Shown piece after piece: positions 1-7,516 of a stretch of 64,000 bases of DNA. Every line of letters starts with the position of its first letter. Position 1 is the stretch's first letter. The notes beneath the pieces are model-generated. The model was not told the DNA's origin. It was given only the letters and a program-made list of their open reading frames with translations, and did no database searches. The position numbers were made by a program, and so were the translations under genes. Source of the stretch: Tistlia consotensis USBA 355 (GTDB taxonomy: Bacteria > Pseudomonadota > Alphaproteobacteria > Kiloniellales > DSM-21159); contig NZ_FWZX01000009.1 in assembly GCF_900177295.1 (NCBI RefSeq), forward strand, positions 62,001 to 126,000, written 5' to 3'.

Positions 1-324
1 GCGCTGGAAGCAGCGATGCAGGGATGACCGCGTGAGCTGAGGAATCGTCGCCTGCAACGCGTACAGGCAGTCGTCCAACGGCAGGAGCGTGTGCCTGCGG
101 AAAGCGACGACTGCAGCCTCCTCCTCGGCGGACAGCACCGTCGAGCGCGGGTTCTTCGGCCCCATCGGCGCGTCGTGCACGAAGGCGCGTTTGCGCCACT
201 TGGCCACCGTCTTCTGGTTCAGCCCATGTTGAGCGGCGAGCTCTTTGAGCGGAGCCTTCGATCGCTGTATCGCCGCTCGGATGGCGTGCGTGGTCGTGGC
301 GCTGCCGTGAAGTATCTGTCCCAT
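1..324 (-). CDS. IS481-family transposase, N-terminal part (runs off the left edge)
   Basis: The minus strand reads open from an ATG at 324 to base 1 (108 codons). The protein begins MGQILHGSATTTHAIRAAIQ and continues with LAAQHGLNQKTVAKWRKR, a helix-turn-helix of the kind that opens IS481-type DDE transposases, then GPKNPRSTVLS and RHTLLPLDDCLYALQ, both typical of this family. The DDE core lies outside the window. The protein would cut and join the ends of its own IS. The terminal inverted repeat should lie upstream of the start, roughly 340-385, but its exact end cannot be fixed with only one end visible. The IS borders the mobile-element genes that follow. Confidence 0.85.
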   Translation of the reverse strand, partial: MGQILHGSATTTHAIRAAIQRSKAPLKELAAQHGLNQKTVAKWRKRAFVHDAPMGPKNPRSTVLSAEEEAAVVAFRRHTLLPLDDCLYALQATIPQLTRSSLHRCFQR

Positions 325-499
325 AGCCCCTTCCGGAATGCGGGATCAGTCTGGCTGATTCCCCCACACTCCGGGACTGAACACCTAGCGCGAGCCGCGC
401 CGGCTTGACTCCCGCCCGAACAGGAACAGAATAGGAACATCGCGCCGGCCTTCCTTCCGATGCCCGAGGCCGGCGGTTCCTGGGCGATCGAGGGAGTCC

Positions 500-757
500 A
501 TGACCAGCGAAAGCAGCAGCGAAGACCGGATTCCCCTCTGTCCTTCGGTCGCCCTCACCCGCGAGCCTCCCACCGACGAGACGGAGCTGCTCCGCATCTT
601 CGAGGACGGCCACTGGCACATCCTCGTGGCGCCGCAGGCGCAGCGCCTTGCGGAACAGCTGGTGGCCGTGGGCAGGCTGGAGAAGCGCCCCCAGGCGCGA
701 CGCTCCTTTCCGCCGCTCTACGGACGGATCCCGGCGGCCGGAGAGCAGGAAGCGTGA
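500..757 (+). CDS. small hypothetical protein
   Basis: An 85-residue acidic N-terminal and basic C-terminal protein of unknown function. The ATG is preceded by GAGGGAG at a workable distance. No signal peptide, membrane segment or known motif is visible. A much longer overlapping frame (460-1593) has arginine-rich, low-complexity content and is probably a shadow at this point, so this frame is preferred. It could still be non-coding. Confidence 0.4.
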   Translation: MTSESSSEDRIPLCPSVALTREPPTDETELLRIFEDGHWHILVAPQAQRLAEQLVAVGRLEKRPQARRSFPPLYGRIPAAGEQEA

Positions 758-1278
758 GGGATGCCCGCGACGGCGTCCTGGTCTCCGCGAGGACGAGCCT
801 TGAGGACGAGCTGCCCTACGCCGTCGAGGCCTGCCCTCGCGAAGGCGGGGACATGCTTCAGCGAGGCGCGCTGCGGCGGCCTCGTGATCGCGAAGGGCGC
901 CTGGACCGCGGCGCTCGGGGCGCGGCCGGCTCGAGCCTGCCCTCGACGCGCCTGCCCTCGCGGAGGCGGGGGATCGAGGGGCGCATCCTGCTGCGGCAGC
1001 GTCCCCGCCTCCGCGAGGACATGCTTCAGCGAGGCGCGCGCCGCGATGCCTGCCGATCCCTGTACTGGCGCTCGACGGCGCAGACTCCCCACGGGGCATC
1101 CATCGCGGCCACGCGCCGGGGCACGGGTCCTACCCAGGTGCTCGAAGCGCAGGGGGCGATCGGTCGCTCCCGGCGCGCTGGCCCGAGGCAGCAACACTAT
1201 CCGAGCTACGCTCGGGCCACGATGAGAGGTACAGGGGGCGGGCCGGCTGCCAAGAGGATCGAGCCAAGAGGATCGAGG
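758..1278. repeat. cluster of GC-rich palindromic repeats between genes
   Basis: No convincing gene is seen in this 521-base stretch. It holds several partial copies of a palindromic unit built on CTGCCCTCGCG and GCGGAGGCGGGG. A 21-bp segment (CATGCTTCAGCGAGGCGCG with two more bases before it) is repeated exactly at 850-870 and 1018-1038. A 22-bp copy at 951-972 is identical to one at 9568-9589, and 959-982 matches 10962-10985 over 24 bases. The open frames that cross the region are arginine-rich readings of the repeat. The pattern resembles dispersed REP-like elements of alphaproteobacteria. Confidence 0.7.
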
Positions 1279-1593
1279 GTGAACTTCCTGATCTCAACGC
1301 TCTTGCCCGCTGTGGTGATTCTCGGACTCGCGCTTTGGCCGGTACCGCGTGGCTCACTGGCCTGGGAGCGAATCACCGCCGGCTTCGGCTGGCTGGCAGG
1401 GCTAAGCTTGGCGACGTGGCTGCTTGCACGCCTGGTCGTATCGGATGCTGCTCGGATCGAGTGGTTGTGGCAGTTGTGGCTCTACGCAATGTTCACGGCA
1501 CTCGGACGTGACTACGAGAGGCTGCTCGTGAGGCGTCGCCAAGCGCGGCGCCTGAGAGGAACGGCGGAGGGAGGCTCGGAGGGCGATTCCTAG
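1279..1593 (+). CDS. small membrane protein of unknown function
   Basis: A GTG at 1279, preceded by GAGGATCGAGG, opens a 104-residue protein. Residues about 3-20 (FLISTLLPAVVILGLALW) and 33-50 (AGFGWLAGLSLATWLLARL) form two hydrophobic segments, and a third weaker one follows around WLWQLWLYAMF. The tail is basic (RRRQARRLRG). The frame continues upstream into the repeat cluster, so the start is chosen on hydrophobic content and the ribosome site. No family is recognised. It would sit in the inner membrane. Confidence 0.5.
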   Translation: MNFLISTLLPAVVILGLALWPVPRGSLAWERITAGFGWLAGLSLATWLLARLVVSDAARIEWLWQLWLYAMFTALGRDYERLLVRRRQARRLRGTAEGGSEGDS

Positions 1594-1657
1594 GAGAGCG
1601 GCAGCGGATGCTGGCTAGAACAGCAAGCCCTGCAGACGGTCGGGAACGCCGAGGCTC

Positions 1658-1861
1658 CTAAAGCCCGAAGCTGCGAGCGACGCGCTCGGCCTGCTCGGCA
1701 CCGGCCTGCTCGACGCAGAGACGGGCCAGGACGACCTCGCCGAGGAAGGCCTGCGGGGACAGTCCGTCGAGTGTGGCATGGCCGACCCGCATGTAGGCCT
1801 CGATGTGGCGCGGGTCGAAGCCCGCGGCGTGCGGCTCGATCAGTCGGCGATAGATCGACAT
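1658..1861 (-). CDS. small conserved hypothetical protein of the mobile element
   Basis: A 67-residue protein starting MSIYRRLIEPHAAGFDPRHI and ending in AERVARSFGL. It looks like a compact helical soluble protein without Cys. It is the last gene of a minus-strand series (5065 to 1658) and starts 5 bases after the stop of the HTH-like gene upstream, which suggests co-transcription. Function is unknown. It has the look of a small accessory protein of plasmids and integrative elements, which is inference. Confidence 0.6.
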   Translation of the reverse strand: MSIYRRLIEPHAAGFDPRHIEAYMRVGHATLDGLSPQAFLGEVVLARLCVEQAGAEQAERVARSFGL

Positions 1862-1865
1862 GGTC

Positions 1866-2171
1866 TCACTCCCTTCTGCCGTCGGAGCCCGCCAGCTCGG
1901 CGATGAGCGCCTCGCAGTCGGCCCTTTCCGCCTCGAGCGCCGAGGCTCTGTCGCGCAACAGCTGCATCAGCGCCCCCGACACCCAGTCCGGAACGGGCCG
2001 GGCCCGGCGCACCCACTTGCGCACCAGAGAGTCGTCGATCGACGGCCGTGCACCCTCCGGATGCAGCGGCCCGAGACCCCGCGCGAGCGCGCGCTGCCAT
2101 TCGCTGCCGTAGAGCAGCGGCCCGGCGCGCTCGACGAGCGCGATCCGTGCGTCCGCATCTTCCAGGCTCAC
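1866..2171 (-). CDS. probable HTH-type DNA-binding protein
   Basis: A GTG at 2171 with GGGGAAGGA 7 bases upstream is preferred to the ATG at 2225, which lies inside the preceding gene. The 101-residue protein contains LLYGSEWQRALARGLGP, then SLVRKWVRRARPVPDWV, then a helical tail. This matches a Cro/CI-like pattern seen in small proteins of alphaproteobacterial plasmids (WQxALAxxLGV...VRRWxxGxRPVP). It may regulate the element's genes. Its own gene follows closely on 3261-2194 (a 22-base gap) and precedes the 67-residue protein. Confidence 0.6.
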   Translation of the reverse strand: MSLEDADARIALVERAGPLLYGSEWQRALARGLGPLHPEGARPSIDDSLVRKWVRRARPVPDWVSGALMQLLRDRASALEAERADCEALIAELAGSDGRRE

Positions 2172-2193
2172 GCGCCTGTCCTTCCCCTGCAGG

Positions 2194-3261
2194 TCAGCAT
2201 TGGCTGAGATCGGTCCAGGCGGCATCGGCCGCGGCGGCGCTCAGCAGGTCGAGGTCGCTGTCCAAGGTCTCCAGGCCCTCGGCAATCAACCGGTCGCCTT
2301 CGGCGGCGATGCCTGCGAGCAACTTGTCGGCCGCCTCGCGCGGGAAGGGCCAGAACTGCCAGCGGGGCGCTCCGGGCGCCGGCCGGGGCACGTCCGCGAC
2401 ACGCTTGGCCTTGCCGTCGGCCGTGACGAGCAGAACGGCGTCGCTCGGCTGGCCGGCCGGGGCGTCGAGCCAGGTCAGCCGGACAAGCCTGTCGTGCGGC
2501 ACGCCCTCGCGGGTGAGGTGGATGTCCGCGGCCAGCTTCCAGCGCCGGCGCCTGATGCGCTCGCGCCGGTCGGTCTCGGTGATCCGGTCGAAGGCCTCCT
2601 TGAGGGCGCGGCCGGTGCGGAGGCCGGCCCCGGCCAGCGAGGCGACTGCCGTCCGCCGGCCGGGATCCTGGATCTCGACGGCATCGCGGGAGAAGAGCCG
2701 CGGGCGTGGCTCGTCGTCCGCCGAGAAGTGGGTGGCCCGGGTCACCTTGCCGCTATAGGCCAGCGCCTCGAGGATGCGGGTCCCGTCCTGCTCCCGGCGC
2801 TCGCGCAGCAGCAGCCAGGACGGCGAGTCACGATAGGCGCCCTGCCTGCGGATCTGCCAGAGGGTGCTGCGGTCGACGAGCTCGCTGCGGTCCAGGACCT
2901 GGACCTTGTCCCGGGGGCGGCGCGGCTCCAGGCCGAGCGTGCGGGCGGCGGTGCGCAGGTGGCGATCGGTGACGATCGCCGCCTTCCCGTCCGAACTCGT
3001 GACGTCGAGCAGCTTGCCGTTGCGGTGGGGGTCGAGCGCCGCTCCGGCCTCGGCGAAGGGGCGCAGCGCCGCCTCCAGCTGGACGATGTAGCGTGCCTCG
3101 AGCTCCCGATCGAAACGGGCGGAGCCAACCCGCGTGCCCAGTGCGGCGGCCAGCTCGGACGCCCAGCGGGGCGGCCGCCCGCTGGGCCAGCTGCCGCTTG
3201 CGCGATAGGCCAGCAGGTCCGCAAGCTCGATCTCAGAGTCGGGATTTGTCTTCTCGGTCAT
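2194..3261 (-). CDS. hypothetical protein of the mobile element
   Basis: 355 residues from an ATG at 3261 (MTEKTNPDSEIELADLLAYR) with GGAGGG about 12 bases upstream. The frame could begin at 3336, but the added residues are poor. The sequence is mixed alpha/beta with many charged residues, no signal peptide and no membrane segment. Recurrent features are an Arg-rich stretch (RRERIRRRRWKLAAD) and a Pro/Trp segment (GAPRWQFWPFP) near the C-terminus. I do not recognise a family. The Arg-rich part could bind nucleic acid, which is a guess. A 118-base gap separates it from the gene upstream. Confidence 0.65.
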   Translation of the reverse strand: MTEKTNPDSEIELADLLAYRASGSWPSGRPPRWASELAAALGTRVGSARFDRELEARYIVQLEAALRPFAEAGAALDPHRNGKLLDVTSSDGKAAIVTDRHLRTAARTLGLEPRRPRDKVQVLDRSELVDRSTLWQIRRQGAYRDSPSWLLLRERREQDGTRILEALAYSGKVTRATHFSADDEPRPRLFSRDAVEIQDPGRRTAVASLAGAGLRTGRALKEAFDRITETDRRERIRRRRWKLAADIHLTREGVPHDRLVRLTWLDAPAGQPSDAVLLVTADGKAKRVADVPRPAPGAPRWQFWPFPREAADKLLAGIAAEGDRLIAEGLETLDSDLDLLSAAAADAAWTDLSQC

Positions 3262-3379
3262 GGTCGGGGTTTCCCTCCGGTCGGGAGCGGGGCAGGGCCC
3301 CTGCTCGAATGTCCCTAGAGATAGGGACATGCGCATGAGCCGTCAAGCCGAACTGACTGCGCCTGCGATCCATGAAGGG

Positions 3380-4012
3380 TCAGCCCCGGCCGACGACGCG
3401 CGCAGCGCGCTCGCAGAGCGCGGCCGCGAGGCGCTCTGCGTCCCTGGCGGCGTCCAGCGGATCGCGGTCCAGCGCCGAGGCGAGCGCCGCCTTGAGCCAA
3501 TAGGAAGCGGAGGGATCCTCGCGGATCCGGGCGGCTTCCGACGGGCGCGGGCCCTCGGGTCGCGCGCCACCCTGTGCGGCGAGCTCCCAAAGCTGCGCCT
3601 CGATTGCGAGCACCGCGAGGGGGCGGGTGAGCTCGGCGGCGCTCGCGACCTCCAGCTCCCGGGGCTCGCCCTCCACAGGGTCCCGGAAGCTGCAGTCGTG
3701 GGCGAGACGGATGCGATAGGCGCTCCGGCCGGCGACCGAGCGCGCGCGCTCGACCTCGACGGTCCAGCCAGGCGGGACCCAGGAGAGGACGAGCGGCAGC
3801 AGGAACTCGCTGTCGCCGAGACCGGCCAGGACCTCGAGCGCGGCCTCGTCCAGCCGTCGCTCGTCGAGGCCTCGTCGGAAGACCAGCTCCGCCTCGCAGA
3901 GAAGGGCGGGAAGCTCCGGCTCGGCGGCCTCGTGCAACCGTACAAGCAGACGGCCCAGTTGCTCGCCGTAGCGCGCGCCGTATCCAGCCGCGGTCCGGCC
4001 TCCCTCCGACAT
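3380..4012 (-). CDS. hypothetical protein of the mobile element
   Basis: A 210-residue acidic protein. The ATG at 4012 has GGAGG 8 bases upstream and lies one base after the TAA of the preceding gene, which favours it over upstream in-frame ATGs at 4045 and 4141. It begins MSEGGRTAAGYGARYGEQLG. It contains alternating helical and beta segments and no signal peptide. No domain is recognised. Close spacing with 4433-4014 and 5065-4430 marks a translationally coupled trio. Confidence 0.65.
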   Translation of the reverse strand: MSEGGRTAAGYGARYGEQLGRLLVRLHEAAEPELPALLCEAELVFRRGLDERRLDEAALEVLAGLGDSEFLLPLVLSWVPPGWTVEVERARSVAGRSAYRIRLAHDCSFRDPVEGEPRELEVASAAELTRPLAVLAIEAQLWELAAQGGARPEGPRPSEAARIREDPSASYWLKAALASALDRDPLDAARDAERLAAALCERAARVVGRG

Positions 4013-4013
4013 T

Positions 4014-4433
4014 TTAGCCGCCTCCGGCGGGGCGTTCGCCGCCATTGTTCCCTGGCGGCCTCTGCCGCTCGGCGAGCCGCACGACCTGGCCGCGCGGTTG
4101 GTCCGCTCCCGCCATCCGGCTCGCAGGCTCCGAACCGCCATGCGCAGCGGCGTCCGGCGAGGGGGCAGTCTCGCCGCGTCTCACCGGGTCGAGGCTCTCC
4201 GGGAAGAGATCGGCCTGCCGCTCGTCTTCGGTAGCCTGCCCCCGCGAAGGTGTGGGGGTCCGCCCCCGGCGCACCCGCGGGGCGTGCGGAACCGACCCGC
4301 CGAGCGCGGGCAGCAGCATGGCAAGATCGCGGACCAGCCGGACGAGGTGCCTGCTCTCGACCAGGCGGTGCAGAGGGCCGGATGGCCTCGGGCCGTCGTC
4401 GTCGGGGCACGTCGGTTCCTCGCGCGCGCTCAT
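4014..4433 (-). CDS. hypothetical protein, translationally coupled
   Basis: 139 residues from an ATG at 4433 that overlaps the TGA of the preceding gene (ATGA), a classic sign of coupled translation. It begins MSAREEPTCPDDDGPRPSG. There is one short hydrophobic segment (LVRDLAMLLPALGG) and the rest is Arg/Pro-rich. A copy of the GC-rich palindromic repeat (about 4232-4260) lies inside the gene and encodes part of its low-complexity region. Function is unknown. Confidence 0.55.
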   Translation of the reverse strand: MSAREEPTCPDDDGPRPSGPLHRLVESRHLVRLVRDLAMLLPALGGSVPHAPRVRRGRTPTPSRGQATEDERQADLFPESLDPVRRGETAPSPDAAAHGGSEPASRMAGADQPRGQVVRLAERQRPPGNNGGERPAGGG

Positions 4434-5065
4434 CGAGGTTGCACCGGACCGGCCCCCTCGACCGTCTCCGCAGCGCGCCAGAAAGACAGCCGTCGCACGC
4501 AGGGCGGGCCCTCGATGCCGGTTGCGGCGTAGCGCCCCTCTCCGTCGCTTGCACGCAGTCTGCCCGAGATGGCGAAGGTGGGCGCCCCCGATGCGGAGAC
4601 GGCCGGGTCCGTCACCCAGGCTTCGAAGCTGCCGTCGGAGGCGACGCGGCCCTGCCAGGTCTGTCGGCCGCCGTCGTCGAGCTCGAGGCTGGCCGAGAGC
4701 TCCCGGCCGGTGGCCGCCAGGCGGAGGCTCGCCTGCCTTGCGCAGGCGGCACCTCCCGATATCCGTTCGGCGAGACCCACCCAATCGCCCTCCCAGCCGC
4801 GCGATCGGAACGGGGACCAGGCAGGGAGGTCCGGAAGGCTCGCGCTTGTCCCGGTCGATGCCGCACCGGCACGCTCGCCCGGTTCGAGCGGCGGGCCCTC
4901 GCCCGCAATGGCGGCCCCCGCCGCCGGCAGCAGTGCCGCCAGCAGCAGGGCGGCTCCCATGCACAGCGCGACGGAACGTTCCGAGGCGAGCGCAGTAGAC
5001 GGCACCGCCCCTCGGACCCGCGCCCTCGCGCTGCGCGCTCGCTTCGCGCGCAGCCAGGTTGCCAT
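4430..5065 (-). CDS. secreted hypothetical protein
   Basis: 211 residues from an ATG at 5065 with GGAGGGAAG upstream. A basic N-terminus is followed by a hydrophobic stretch around residues 33-52 (VALCMGAALLLAALLPAAGA) that fits a signal peptide or anchor. The exported part (from about residue 55) holds ELSASLELDDGGRQTWQGRV and SFEAWVTDPAV, a beta-rich pattern that could be a small beta-barrel or jelly-roll. It is the first gene of the coupled minus-strand trio. Function is unknown. Confidence 0.65.
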   Translation of the reverse strand: MATWLRAKRARSARARVRGAVPSTALASERSVALCMGAALLLAALLPAAGAAIAGEGPPLEPGERAGAASTGTSASLPDLPAWSPFRSRGWEGDWVGLAERISGGAACARQASLRLAATGRELSASLELDDGGRQTWQGRVASDGSFEAWVTDPAVSASGAPTFAISGRLRASDGEGRYAATGIEGPPCVRRLSFWRAAETVEGAGPVQPR

Positions 5066-5180
5066 CCGGCTTCCCTCCAGTGTTGTCGATCCCCGTTCCC
5101 GCTTCCCCGATCCCCGGCGACGCGGAGGACCGTGGAGAGGCAGTTACATCGGGATCGGCCCGCGGAACCGCGGGTTAAGG

Positions 5181-5203
5181 CCCCCGCTTTCACGAGGGCA
5201 GGC
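5181..5203. repeat. copy of the GC-rich palindromic repeat, reverse orientation
   Basis: In the 278-base gap between 5065 and 5344, CCCCCGCTTTCACGAGGGCA is a reverse-orientation copy of the unit found at 951, 9568 and 10962. The rest of the gap is probable promoter for the minus-strand operon starting at 5065. No gene is seen there. Confidence 0.6.
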
Positions 5204-5343
5204 CTTGTTCCGCCTGCGAGGATAGCACCGCCCTTCCTGCCGGTCATGGCGGAAATGCGCGTAACGCGCGCTTTTTGCCGTATTGCCTTTCGACAAAGCG
5301 CGACTTTTCCGGCTAGAGCGCGATCCGATCAGTGCATCAGGCT

Positions 5344-6093
5344 TTAGCGCATGGCCAGAAGGTCGACCAGGGAGCGTCCCGACGGCAGCAGCGTGAGGAA
5401 GGCGGCGAAGGAGTAGAGCGGAGCCGCCGGGAAGATCTTGCGGCCGCGCCGGCGCACGACCTGGGCGGCCGCGTTGAGCGCGCCGCCGAACACGAGCGTG
5501 GCGAGCAGGACCGTGAAGCCGCCCCATGCGGCGACCGCCACGAGGAGGTCGACGTCGCCCCAGCCGACCGCCTCGCGCTCTTCATCGCCGGGCCGACACG
5601 CGAGCATCGCAAGGAGTGCGCGCGTCGGAACCAGCAGCAGATAGGCGGCGGCTGCCGAGACGATCGACGCCGCCGGGCCGGGTGGAGGCGCGTGCGGCCC
5701 GAACCCGAGAAGGCTCAGGAGGTCGCCGAGCCCCCCGACCGGGGCGGCGACGGGCGAAGCCGAGAGCGTCGAGGCAACAAGACCGCCGAACAGGAGCGTC
5801 TGGCTGAGCTGCAGGGGAACGAGGCGCTGCGCAAGGTCGGCCCGCGCGATGCCTAGGGCGACGGCGGCGAAGAAGCCGAGCGACAGCGCCTGGCCGGGAG
5901 GCAGCTGGAGTGCGGCAGCAGCGCCGGCGAGGCCGCCGATCAGGGCGAGCCCGGCAAGGCGCAGGGCCGGCCGGCGGGGTCTCGGGGTCGCGAGTCCGGC
6001 GCGGCGGGGCGCGAGGTCGCGCGACCAGGCGCAGGCCGCCGCGCTCGCACCGGCGGTGGCGGCCGCCACGAGGAGGGTTTCCGGGTGCAGCAT
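5344..6093 (-). CDS. A24-family prepilin peptidase-like membrane protein
   Basis: 249 residues from an ATG at 6093 with GGGAG upstream. It is highly hydrophobic, with about seven membrane segments. Two aspartate motifs of A24 aspartic peptidases are visible: ARADLAQRLVP (first Asp, next to the membrane) and GWGDVDLLVAVAAWGG, which fits GxGDxxL...G. The N-terminal methylase domain of classical PilD is absent, as in TadV/CpaA-type peptidases. It would cleave leaders of pilin-like proteins in the inner membrane. Its place beside mobilisation genes suggests a conjugation or pilus role. Confidence 0.75.
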   Translation of the reverse strand: MLHPETLLVAAATAGASAAACAWSRDLAPRRAGLATPRPRRPALRLAGLALIGGLAGAAAALQLPPGQALSLGFFAAVALGIARADLAQRLVPLQLSQTLLFGGLVASTLSASPVAAPVGGLGDLLSLLGFGPHAPPPGPAASIVSAAAAYLLLVPTRALLAMLACRPGDEEREAVGWGDVDLLVAVAAWGGFTVLLATLVFGGALNAAAQVVRRRGRKIFPAAPLYSFAAFLTLLPSGRSLVDLLAMR

Positions 6094-6257
6094 CGGGGTC
6101 TCCCACTCGCGCACGGCGACCTCTGCCTGTCCGATCGGGAGGCTGCAAGCAGTGTCGCCGGCTCATTGCGTGAATTCTGCCGGGCATGTTCGGTAATTGG
6201 AAGTCGCCGGGCCGGAAAATGCTGGTATTGGGCGAAATTGTCGGCCAGTCTGGCGGT

Positions 6258-6329
6258 GCGAACCGGATGAGGGCGCCTCGCGAACCGCTCCAAGAGGGGC
6301 GCGAACCGCTTCGCAGGCGCTGCGAACCG
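6258..6329 (+). repeat. four GCGAACCG direct repeats, candidate oriT/iterons
   Basis: GCGAACCG occurs at 6258-6265, 6280-6287, 6301-6308 and 6322-6329, with start-to-start spacing of 22, 21 and 21 bases, so every copy faces the same side of the helix. A weaker copy (GCGAACTG) lies at 6354. The array is in the 352-base gap between the prepilin peptidase (divergent) and the MobC-like gene. No gene is seen in this gap. In mobilisable elements such arrays bind relaxosome accessory proteins or a replication initiator. The nic site itself could not be identified. Confidence 0.6.
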
Positions 6330-6445
6330 CGAGCGAGCGTGGAGGCGGCGCGAGCGAACTGCAGAATCGTCGCGTCCATGATGGGCCAATAGCACTAACC
6401 CATTGAAATGCCGACAACACCTAGGACGACAGGCAGGCGACCCCG

Positions 6446-7015
6446 GTGAAGCAAGATAGGAAACACGGGGTGAATTTGGCCCAGTCTGTTTCCTCTGGAC
6501 CCCTGAGGGTCCGGATTCGCGGCCAGTGCGCGGAAATGCTGCGTTCGCTCGCCCGCAGCCGGGGCGTGCCTCCCGCGGTGGCGTTGAGCCAGCTTCTCGG
6601 CGAGTTCCTGCCTCAGGCACGGGCGCCGATAACGGACGTGGCGGTGACGGACGGTGCCGAAGCGGAGTTCAAGGTGCGTCTGGACGGCGGATTGGCGGCC
6701 ACCACGGAGGTGCTTCGCCAGGAGCTCGGGCTGACCCGCGTCGCCATCGTGCGCCTGGCGATCCAGCGGTTCGTGGGGGAACTGCCGCCGCGGCTTCCGC
6801 CCGAGGATCGCAGACGCTTCGCCGAGGCGGTCGTCGCGCTCAATCGGGTCGGCAACAACCTCAACGGACTGCTCAGGGACGAGCGCACGGCGGCGGCACG
6901 CGGAGAGCTGCCGGACGTCGAGCTGCACCGCTACCGCCAGCTGCTCGAGGAGCTGGAGGGCGCCAGGCGAAGGATCGCGGCGGCCCTGGCACCGTACGAG
7001 CACGCCGGCGCGTGA
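6446..7015 (+). CDS. MobC/NikA-like relaxosome accessory protein
   Basis: 189 residues. The N-terminal half is a small DNA-binding type fold, probably ribbon-helix-helix (LRVRIRGQCAEMLRSLARSRG; VRLAIQRFV). The C-terminal half has FAEAVVALNRVGNNLNGLLRD, which fits the MobC signature (IGNNLNQIAR). Such proteins bind oriT and help the relaxase open the DNA. The four-repeat array lies just upstream and the relaxase gene follows 500 bases downstream, which supports the role. Confidence 0.75.
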   Translation: MKQDRKHGVNLAQSVSSGPLRVRIRGQCAEMLRSLARSRGVPPAVALSQLLGEFLPQARAPITDVAVTDGAEAEFKVRLDGGLAATTEVLRQELGLTRVAIVRLAIQRFVGELPPRLPPEDRRRFAEAVVALNRVGNNLNGLLRDERTAAARGELPDVELHRYRQLLEELEGARRRIAAALAPYEHAGA

Positions 7016-7102
7016 CCGACGCTGCCGCGCGATGTCGATCCGACGCCTGCGCCGCGATGGGCGCGTGACCTCGAGCCAGGACAAGAGACAGGGAGTCTGG
7101 AG

Positions 7103-7477
7103 ATGCAAACGAGCAATGTCGGTGGAACGATGCGGCTGAGCGAGCTCGACGGCCGCGGCCTCGCCCGGGCGGTCGTGGCGAGCCTGTTGAGTCCGGTCGC
7201 GATCGACAGCGAGCGCCCTGGCGACGGCCTGCTGATGCTCACGGCCGTCCCGGGCTTCTCCGCGGGTGGCGCAGACCCTGCGACCTATCGATCCTCCGGT
7301 GCCGAAGCGAGCGCGGAGGATCTCGGGGCGCTCTTCGAGCGCGTGCGGGGTGGCGAAGACGTCGTGGTGCAGGCCGGCAGCTTCGCAGCCTGCCTGACCC
7401 GCGGTCCGAGCCGGGCCGATCCGGTGGCTCTGGAGGAGTGGCTGACCGACTACTGGATGGGTGCCACCGCCGGGTAG
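7103..7477 (+). CDS. hypothetical protein between mobilisation genes
   Basis: 124 residues, starting MQTSNVGGTMRLSELDGRGL, with GGGAGTCTGGAG just before the ATG. It is acidic, without signal peptide or membrane segments, and ends in ALEEWLTDYWMGATAG. It sits between the MobC-like gene and the relaxase with short gaps on both sides, so it is probably co-transcribed with them. Family and function are not recognised. Confidence 0.6.
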   Translation: MQTSNVGGTMRLSELDGRGLARAVVASLLSPVAIDSERPGDGLLMLTAVPGFSAGGADPATYRSSGAEASAEDLGALFERVRGGEDVVVQAGSFAACLTRGPSRADPVALEEWLTDYWMGATAG

Positions 7478-7516
7478 TCCTCGCCGAACGGATCTCGGAA
7501 GCCGACGGGGCCGGCC

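Noticed and set aside
460-1593. One long plus-strand frame of 377 codons
   Set aside because: The first 270 codons are arginine-rich readings through palindromic repeats. Only the end (1279-1593) looks like a protein.
6258-6329. Short CRISPR array
   Set aside because: Repeats are 8 bases with 13-14 base spacers, far too short for CRISPR, and no cas gene is present.
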